A stretch of DNA of 64,000 nucleotides from Rhabdophis nuchalis (taxonomy: Eukaryota; Chordata; Lepidosauria; Squamata; Natricidae), in assembly GCA_039707465.1 (NCBI GenBank), contig CM077647.1, positions 174,895,663 to 174,959,662 on the forward strand, read 5' to 3'. The notes below the pieces were generated by a model. It saw only the letters and a program-made list of their open reading frames with translations. It was not told the origin of the DNA and searched no databases. Made by a program: the position numbers and the translations under genes. Positions 57,051 through 64,000 of this stretch are shown here, in pieces; positions within the stretch are counted from its first letter, which is position 1; every line of letters starts with the position of its first letter.

Positions 57051-58180
57051 CTCCACTCTTGAAAATGTCTCTGATTTTCATCCTATCCTACAGGAAAGAT
57101 TGTATTATTCCAATAGCTAATCCAGCGATTAGTTCAAGGTTTATATCTGAAAGTGCACCTAATATGAAAACCCACCATTGTCTATTTGAAGGTCCAGGAG
57201 AGTGGAATTTGGTGCCTTGAATAGCATCAGAGATTGAAGAGATATTCTGGCAGAGGAGAACAGAGGGAGGAAACCTGTAGCAATGACTCTGACCCACAGC
57301 CATTGTTATCCTTGTGCAAATCTCCCTGGGGTTCAAGTTACATTGATTGTTGTTGAATTGAAATAACCTTTGAGGTATTTGCCTAGTTCAGAAAACATGG
57401 AGGTTCCTGTACAAGACAATTACTTAATTTTTAATGAGAGAATAAGTGGCCAATATTTAAATGTGTTTTTTTTTTAATGAGCACTTACTAATAAAATGTA
57501 CAGAGGGGGAATTTGTAATTCAAGATACACAGGCTATTTGAAAAACAATCTCTTCCTGATAAAAATCCATGTGATCCAGTAGAGCAGAGAGACAGGAAAT
57601 GTTGTGGGTCCTCTCTCTTAAGTGATATCATCTGGTGGGTCTCAGAGGAAGTGACTTCTTTGTGATGGATCCCTCCCTCTAGAACATCATTCACACGGAG
57701 ATTAGATTGTCCCCCCTTTTACTCTCTTTTGCAAAGCTCTGAGTGCCTGTTTTGCTAATAGTCCTTTGGAACCCAGAATGTCTCATCTGATGGATTGTTA
57801 TCTCCAAGGGTTGTGTTTTTGTTGTTTGTATATTGGGTTTTTATTTTCTTTAAGCAGCTCAGCGAAACAGAAAGTGATTGGGTGTCATTCTCTTAAATGA
57901 ATAAATTGGTATACATTCTCTTAAACAAATAAATACAATGCCCTCCAATGTGTGTTGTATTTTTCTGGTTATAAGTCACAACTGATTATAAGATGCAGCT
58001 AAATTTAGAATAGGAAAACAACAACAAAAATTTTTGATCTCTCACTTGCTGCAGATTTTGACTCCCAGTTGATATCAGAGTAGTTAAAGTCTCCCATTAC
58101 CACTGTGATATGTTCTAAGTTTATTAATCGATTAACAAAGAGTTCCTCTATTTCTTCTGCTTGGTTGGGTGCCCTGTAGT
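57051..58180 (-). promoter_or_regulatory. 5' flank of gene D
   Basis: Probable 5' UTR and promoter by position and by conservation with 47005-48120. The part from about 58020 is a CR1 endonuclease fragment into which the gypsy element inserted. No core promoter motif is assigned. Confidence 0.4.
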
Positions 58181-58185
58181 ATATG

Positions 58186-58566
58186 TGTCAGCCTTCGCTT
58201 TGCCGCTTGCTTGGCTGCCATGGAAACGGGGAGGGTGGGGTTATGGGGTTAACTATGAGTGCTGGTGGAAGATGGTACGGGCCAGTGTAATCTCAAACCT
58301 AACGGTATCACATTCCATTCTGATGATGGCGTTGGACGTGAGGCCCACCTGATGCCCTGGAGAAATCTGCATTGGACACTGTTGTAGGGGGCATGGGTTA
58401 TTGGGGTTGGCTTAAGCTTTGATATACACGCTTCTCACCTAAACTAGTCACTTCCTGCTTGACCCTCGTTTGCTGTTCTTCTGTATTCAGTAAAAGTAAC
58501 CTTATTCATACTAAACCATGATTAAGTGTGGTCTTTCTTGAGTATTCGAAGAAGCGAACCCTGACA
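58186..58566 (+). repeat. 5' LTR of the gypsy element
   Basis: 381 bp, TGTCAG...CTGACA. TATA-like motif at 58423. The inferred transcript start near 58450 opens with the self-primer ACTTCCTGCTT. It differs from the 3' LTR at about six positions by eye. Confidence 0.93.
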
Positions 58567-58568
58567 TT

Positions 58569-58579
58569 AAGCAGGAAGT
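58569..58579 (+). other. Self-priming primer-binding site
   Basis: An 11-nt exact complement of 58450-58460 located two bases after the LTR. It matches the Tf1/sushi arrangement, where the RNA 5' end folds back to prime minus-strand synthesis instead of a tRNA. Confidence 0.75.
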
Positions 58580-58598
58580 CCCTACACTCCAAAACCCC

Positions 58599-59430
58599 AT
58601 GTCGGAGCCTGCGAAAGACGAACCGATGGGGGAGGCTGCCACTCACCCCGAGGCCCAAAAAGAAGACTCGAGGTCAGTAATGGAGTTACTAGCGGGCCTT
58701 AACTTAGAGCCAAACCCTGAAGAAGGATCAACACGCCATCGTTGGTCCGAAGGGGTGGGGATGACGGATGATATCGGTTCGGGGGTCACGACCACAAGGC
58801 GCCGGCATGCCCACCGTGACAGAATTGTTTAAGGAAGAGAGGGATTTGAGAGAGATGGCAAGAGATTTACTTCATCAAGTGGACGAGAGAAAGGAAGCAC
58901 TAGATAAAATGTGGGGAGGGGATCCACGTCTTCTGGAATGGGAAGGGATGAAACAACAACAAGAAGCCCCCTCCCAAGAACTAAGAGGAGTGAGTCCCAA
59001 ACCGCCTGTGGGAACCCCTAGAGAATCACAAGGGGCAGATCCAACCCCTCCCCCTCGCCGGTCGGCAAGACTTCCCCCCCTGGGGATTAAGTTTGGAGGG
59101 AATTCTACGGAGTTAGGATTCTTTTTACTGCACGTCAGCAACTATGTTAAACAGTTTGCAAATGACTTGAGAGGTGACGATGCAAAGATAAGAATTGTAT
59201 CCCTGGTGCTCGAAAATACAGCCGCTGAGTGGTTAGTTTCCTTACATAATAATTATTCCCCGCTGATGGGGAATTTTGACGGATTTATGACTGCTCTTAG
59301 GAGACGATTTGAAGACCCTCTTATTGAAAGAAAGGCAAGAATGGAAATGAGAAATCTGCGCCAGGGCAATAAATCAGTTCAGGAATATTCGCAACGTTTT
59401 CAAGAACTTGCAGTTTCATATGAGAGATTG
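58599..59430 (+). pseudogene. gag-like region of the gypsy element, frame-broken
   Basis: The ATG at 58599 opens an acidic N-terminal segment. The reading frame must change near 58795-58815 to continue into the capsid-like part (to about 59410: AKIRIVSLVLENTAAEWL, FMTALRRRFEDPLIERKARM), then changes again near 59405-59425 before the zinc knuckle. The frame changes fall inside the capsid-like domain rather than at the gag-pol border, so I read them as decay. Confidence 0.8.
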
Positions 59431-62400
59431 GAGCGAAACTGCCCTTATCGATGTTTATACAGAAGGTTTAAACCCATCCCTGTATGAAACCTGCGTTAAC
59501 AGGCGTACGCCTCTATCACTGGTGGATTGGATTCAGCTTGCTGGGGATGTTGAACTGGATCGAGCTCGAACAAAACCTCTTTCTCACTTTGAAAAGAGAA
59601 ATCAGCCTGGAATCCCTCCCACCCAAACTTATGAGAGGGATTGCCAAAAACAAAGTAGAGAGTGTAAATCTGCTACACCTCGTTCTGGCGCTTGTTTTCG
59701 CTGTGGGAAGGAGGGGCACTGGGCAAATAACTGCAAAATGAAGCAAACGCCACGCCCGCATTCTTCAGCCGAGGGGAAGAAGCCCGCGAAATCTCCGAGC
59801 GTGCGCACTAAACCAGTGATGGTCGGAGCGGAGCCTCTGGATCTCTCTGCCGGTGACCAACAAAAAGCGGAACTGGATGACTGGGAGAAGGACTCCTCCT
59901 CCAATGAATCTGATGACAATTGGGTGAGTCCCCATTCTGGGCCCCTTAATATTCCTTTACAGCTTTTGGCTCCATCTAGTGGGCGCAACTGCAAAGTACA
60001 GGCTCTTATAGATTCTGGCTGTTCTCGTTGTCTCATCAGCCAGGAATTGGTACAATGTATGGGTTTTCACCTAAAAAATTTAAAAGTACCAATCGCATTC
60101 TGCCAAATGGATGGCTCCATAGCAGGGGGCAATCCGGCATCATGTGTAACTGAACCAATTCAAGTGTCTATTGGAGACATCCACCAGGAAACTATTAACT
60201 TTATTGTTGCCCCCATTGCTGATAACCCTGTCATTCTAGGCATTAACTGGCTACGTAAATGGAATCCCCTGATTCACTGGAAAGAAGGCTGGGTTCGAAT
60301 CCCTTTCATCTCGCCTAACGATATCCCCCCCCAAACCCCTAATGTTAAGCTTATACCTGAACAAGCACCCCTCGAGGAACCTGCTAATTCCAGCGTGACC
60401 CTCCCAAACCCTGAAATCATTCAGGGAGAGGAAAAAATCCCTAAAGAGTACTGGGACCTTAAGGATGTTTTCAGTGAAAAATCCTGTGACACCCTCCCCC
60501 CCCCCAACAGGGCTACAGACTGCTCTATTGATTTCTTCCCAGGGGTACAACTTCCAAAGCCTCGCATTTACTCTATGACACCCCGCGAAATGATTGAACT
60601 TTGCAAGTTCATTGATAAAAATTTAGAAAGCGGTTTCATTGAACCTGCCAGACCACGTGTAGCCGCCCCTGTGATGTTTAGAGAAAAGAAAGATGGTACA
60701 CTTCGTCTGGTTCAAAACTATAAGTATCTCAATACTATCTGTGAACACAATGTCTACCCGCTACCACTCATGAAAGACATGCTGGCTCATCTAGCTTCTG
60801 GCAAAAATTTTACTAAACTCGATCTAAGGGAAGCCTATTACAGGATAAGACTTAAGGAGGGAGACGAGTGGAAAACTGCTTTTAACTGCCCTTTAGGGTG
60901 CTTTCAGTTCAAAGTGCTGCCATTTGGCTTACAAGGCGCACCTTCCGTATTTATGCAACTAATCAATGACGTTCTCCATGAGCACCTGTACAAGGGCGTT
61001 ATCGTCTATCTTGATGACATCGTCATATACACAAAAACACATGATGAACACGTAAAGCTAGTCCGTTCTGTTTTGCGTAAGCTTCGAGCAGCTGAGCGCT
61101 ATGCTAAACTTTCTAAATGCAAATTTCACCAGGACAAAATTGACTACCTAGGTTATCGCATCTCTTCTGACGGAATTGAAATGGACCCCGCCAAGGTGAA
61201 AGCAGTCACCGAATGGGCCCCTCCACGTACTCGTAAGCAGTTGCAAAGCTTTTTGGGTTTCACCAACTTTTACCGTCAATTTATACCCTCCTTTGCTAGC
61301 ATTGCACTGCCCATCACAAACCTGCTTAAAACAAACGGGGAGGACAAACCTCGACCAAGTTCTCCTCTAAACTGGACTATGGAATGCCAAGTGGCGTTTG
61401 AAAAACTTAAACGCTTATTTGCAGCAGAACCAGTTCTAAAACATCCTGATGTCAACTCCCCCTTTGTGATACAAGCAGACGCTAGTGATGTCGCTGTAGG
61501 TGCTGTTTTATTGCAACGTAACCAACAAGGCCAATTACAACCTTGTGCTTACACATCCCGTAAGTTGTCCAACACGGAACGCAGATGGGCAATTTGGGAG
61601 AAAGAAGCTTTTGCAGTTCGTTGGGCCCTCATGACTTGGCGTCATTTTCTGGAGGGGGCCCCTCACCCATTTGAAGTTTGGACTGACCACAAAAATTTGG
61701 AGTCGCTCACAACGTCTCGCAAATTGTCCCCGAAACAGCTACGTTGGGCTCACTACTTTCATCGTTTTAATTTTACCCTCAAATACATTCCTGGAGGAAA
61801 AAAATTCATGGCTGATGCGCTTTCTAGACTACCTCAATATGACATTACTAAGCTCACAGTTATTCAGCCTGTGATACCTCTTACTTTAACAGCTGCTCCC
61901 GTCGTGACCAGGGGTCAGTCCTCGGTCCAAACTGACCCTCCTACAGAGCTAATTGCCAGAATTAAGTCGGAACTGCTTACCAATGAATGGTATTCTACTC
62001 ACTCTGCAGACTGCACCGTCAGAGATGGTCTGCCCTGGATAGGTTCTAAGATTTATGTCCCGACTACCATATGACCTTTTGTATTACAACGAGCTCATGA
62101 CTCAAGACTTGCTGGACATTTTGGATTTGTGAAGACTGTATATTTGGTTAAACGCCAGTTTTGGTGGCCCTCTCTTAAGAAAGATGTTGAGTCCTATATA
62201 GCCAGTTGTCCAGTTTGCGCAGCTTCCAAACGTTCTCCTGGTAAACCCCAAGGTCTCCTCCAATCCGTAGCGCGGCCAGAGGCTCCTTGGAAAGAAATTT
62301 CTATGGACTTTATTGTTGATCTTCCAAGTAGCCAAAACTGTACTGTGATTTGGGTGGTTACAGATCTGTTCTCCAAACAAGTTCACTTTGTACCTTGCTC

Positions 62401-63349
62401 CAAGATTCCATCCGCTAAGTCTTTGGCTAAACTCTTTCTTACTCACATTTATCGTTTACACGGAGTCCCAAAGCATATCATCTCTGATAGGGGTACTCAA
62501 TTTACGTCTCAGTTTTGGAAGGAGTTCCTCAGATTAATTGGCTCCGCCCAGGGCTTAAGCTCCTCCCACCATCCGCAGACTAACGGGGCCTGTGAACGAG
62601 CTAACTCCATTCTGGAACAATACTTGCGCTGTTTTATAAACTTTCAACAAGATGACTGGGCTGATCTCCTAATTCACGCTGAAGTTGCGTATAACAGTTT
62701 GGTTCACAGCAGTACTGGAATGACCCCATTCAAAATAATTTATGGTCAGGACATTGTACCTATCCCTGAGTTGCTGCACGACCCTCCTGCAATTCGTTCT
62801 CTGGCAGATTGGAGTGGTAAATTGTCTTCAGTTTGGCCCATCATAAGTAAAACATTGGATGATGCTCATCAATCTCATAACTTTTATGCCGACAAGAAAC
62901 GATCTGCTCCACCAGAATACAAAGTCGGAGACAGAGTATATGTTTCTACTAGACATTTGGACAGTCCGCAGAAATGCAAGAAACTAGGCCCTAAGTTTGT
63001 AGGAGCTTTCACGATCACAAAAATAATCAGTTCTGTCTCTGTTCATTTGGACCTACCAAAAACCTACCGACGCCTGTACCCAGTCTTCCATGTCCACCTG
63101 TTGAAACCTGAACATTCGTCACATCTTCGTAAACCTCATCCTGATGCCCCTGTACCCCTGCTGGTGGATGGTCAACAACACTATGAAGTCCGGGACATAC
63201 TAGACTCCAGAGTGCACAGAAATAAAATTCAGTACCTAGTAATGTGAAAAGATTTTCCCCCATCCCATAATGAATGGGTGGATAAGCAGCATCTAAAAGC
63301 CCCAAAACTACTACGACAATTCTATGCTAAATATCCTACCAAGCCCTAA
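59408..63349 (+). pseudogene. Zinc knuckle plus pol (PR-RT-RNase H-IN-chromodomain), interrupted
   Basis: One frame with two in-frame TGA stops. 59408-62074 holds a CCHC knuckle (CFRCGKEGHWANNC, about 59692-59733), protease (LIDSGCSRCLIS near 60010; ILGINWL), RT (VYLDDIVIYT near 61010) and RNase H (QADASDVAVGAVLLQ near 61470). TGA at 62072 precedes integrase, which resumes in the same frame: zinc finger ending CPVC near 62215, DDE triad in MDFIVDL, ISDRGTQF and NGACERAN. A second TGA at 63245 sits at the conserved tryptophan position of the C-terminal chromodomain, whose remainder stays open to about 63349. Confidence 0.9.
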
Positions 63350-63451
63350 CCTCTTTTGCCCTTTTTTATATGTTGTTGTGTGGTTTTCTTTGTGTGTCTA
63401 TTGTTGTCTATTTCTCAGAACTGAATCCCCTGCTTCTGGAGGAGGTCCGGA

Positions 63452-63832
63452 TGTCAGCCTTCGCTTTGCCGCTTGCTTGGCTGCCATGGAAATGGGGAGG
63501 GTGGGGTTATGGGGTTAACTATGAGTGCTGGTGGAAGATGGTACGGGCCAGTGTTATCTCAAACCTAACGGTATCACATTCCATTCTGATGATGGCATTG
63601 GACGTGAGGCCCACCTGATGCCCTGGAGAAATCTGCATTGGACACTGTTGTAGGGGGCATGGGTTATTGAGGTTGGCTTAAGCTTTGATATACACGCTTC
63701 GCGCCTAAACTAGTCACTTCCTGCTTGACCCTCGTTTGCTGTTCTTCTGTATTCAGTAAAAGTAACCTTATTCATACTAAACCATGATTAAGTGTGGTCT
63801 TTCTTGAGTATTCGAAGAAGCGAACCCTGACA
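63452..63832 (+). repeat. 3' LTR of the gypsy element
   Basis: 381 bp, preceded by a purine-rich tract (ctggaggaggtccgga) that can serve as polypurine tract. It is followed by the atatg duplication at 63833-63837 and then the CR1 sequence interrupted by the insertion. Confidence 0.93.
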
Positions 63833-63837
63833 ATATG

Positions 63838-63940
63838 CCTATATCAATGTCATTTCCCCCCTTTTATATTGGCCCGTATGTATTCTAGAAGGTTATCAAC
63901 CTTGGTTTTGTCTGTTTCTGTAAAGATGTAGTAATTTTAT
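63838..63940 (-). mobile_element. CR1 endonuclease fragment, right part
   Basis: Continuation of the fragment interrupted at 58185. It matches 48120-48205 and 6090-6190. Confidence 0.65.
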
Positions 63941-64000
63941 GTGTATGTATGTATGTATGTATGTATGTATGTATGTATGTATGTATGTATGTATGTATGT
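63941..64000. repeat. (TATG)n microsatellite at the window edge
   Basis: Pure TATG repeats running off the end. The homologous array at 48207-48262 begins with TG repeats. Confidence 0.95.

Larger units (their letters stand above)
58186..63832 (+). mobile_element. Ty3/gypsy LTR retrotransposon, Tf1/sushi-like chromovirus type (broken)
   Basis: 381-bp LTRs (58186-58566 and 63452-63832) starting TGTCAG and ending CTGACA, flanked by 5-bp duplication atatg. Between them lie gag-like sequence, CCHC zinc knuckle, protease, RT, RNase H, integrase and a chromodomain, in Ty3/gypsy order. No TGG-type primer site follows the 5' LTR. Instead AAGCAGGAAGT (58569-58579) is the exact complement of ACTTCCTGCTT at 58450-58460, about 27 nt after a TATA-like gatatac: the self-priming layout of the Tf1/sushi group. 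About six LTR differences imply a recent insertion. Two frame changes and two stops make this copy defective. Confidence 0.92.

Noticed and set aside
58599..58832. Independent small protein at the start of the gypsy interior
   Set aside because: Its sequence is the acidic N-terminal part of the gag-like region, separated from the rest by a frame change.
59400..59430. Programmed frameshift between gag and pol
   Set aside because: The shift falls inside the capsid-like domain upstream of the zinc knuckle, not at a gag-pol border, and a second frame change and two stops are present; decay is simpler.

Overview
The window looks like squamate, most likely advanced-snake, nuclear DNA. It holds part of a cluster of vomeronasal type-2 receptor genes (V2Rs: family C GPCRs of the vomeronasal organ) embedded in repeats. 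Evidence for a reptile/snake source: intron-rich V2R genes with consensus GT/AG sites, many CR1-group LINEs, CR1 tails merging into (AATAG)n microsatellites, L1, hAT, Tc1 and Helitron DNA transposons, and a Ty3/gypsy element. No tRNA, rRNA, CRISPR array or prokaryote-type gene was seen.

Four apparently intact V2R genes, all on the minus strand, could be assembled exon by exon: gene A (7732-16342), gene B (18825-27905), gene C (34471-41148) and gene D (49432-57050). Each has six coding exons with matching phases. Exons 2-6 have identical lengths in all four (292, 864, 228, 127 and 899 bp); exon 1 is about 197 bp (215 in B). Predicted proteins are about 868 aa (874 for B): signal peptide, Venus-flytrap ligand-binding region (exons 1-4), cysteine-rich domain (exon 5 and start of exon 6), seven-helix domain (exon 6). 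Broken V2R pieces surround them: a decapitated exon 1 (797-889), exon-3 fragments, TM6-TM7 fragments of exon 6, a collapsed pseudogene E (46131-47004), and a donor-less second copy of exon 2 inside intron 1 of gene D.

Layout: (1) 1-317, tail of an L1. (2) 318 to about 12480 and 27213 to about 37635 are two copies of one segmental duplication. Near-identity ends inside V2R exon 3, so A and C share an almost identical 3' half but carry different ligand-binding halves. (3) A-B intergenic DNA 16343-18824. (4) Gene B, with a solo LTR and a Tc1-like element in its introns. (5) Gene C. (6) 41149-46130, a nest of LINE fragments containing an ORF1-only L1 (HAL1-like) with its target-site duplication. 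(7) Pseudogene E and gene D, whose 5' flanks are copies of each other. (8) 58186-63832, a complete-structure but broken Ty3/gypsy element of the Tf1/sushi type, with 381-bp LTRs, an 11-nt self-priming signature and a 5-bp target duplication. (9) A CR1 fragment and a (TATG)n run to the window edge.

The receptors would act singly in vomeronasal neurons as chemosensors; nothing suggests an operon-like joint function. What stands out is how the cluster evolves: tandem duplication, exchange of ligand-binding against transmembrane halves, exon loss, and transposon insertions whose empty sites can be read directly from the paralogues.
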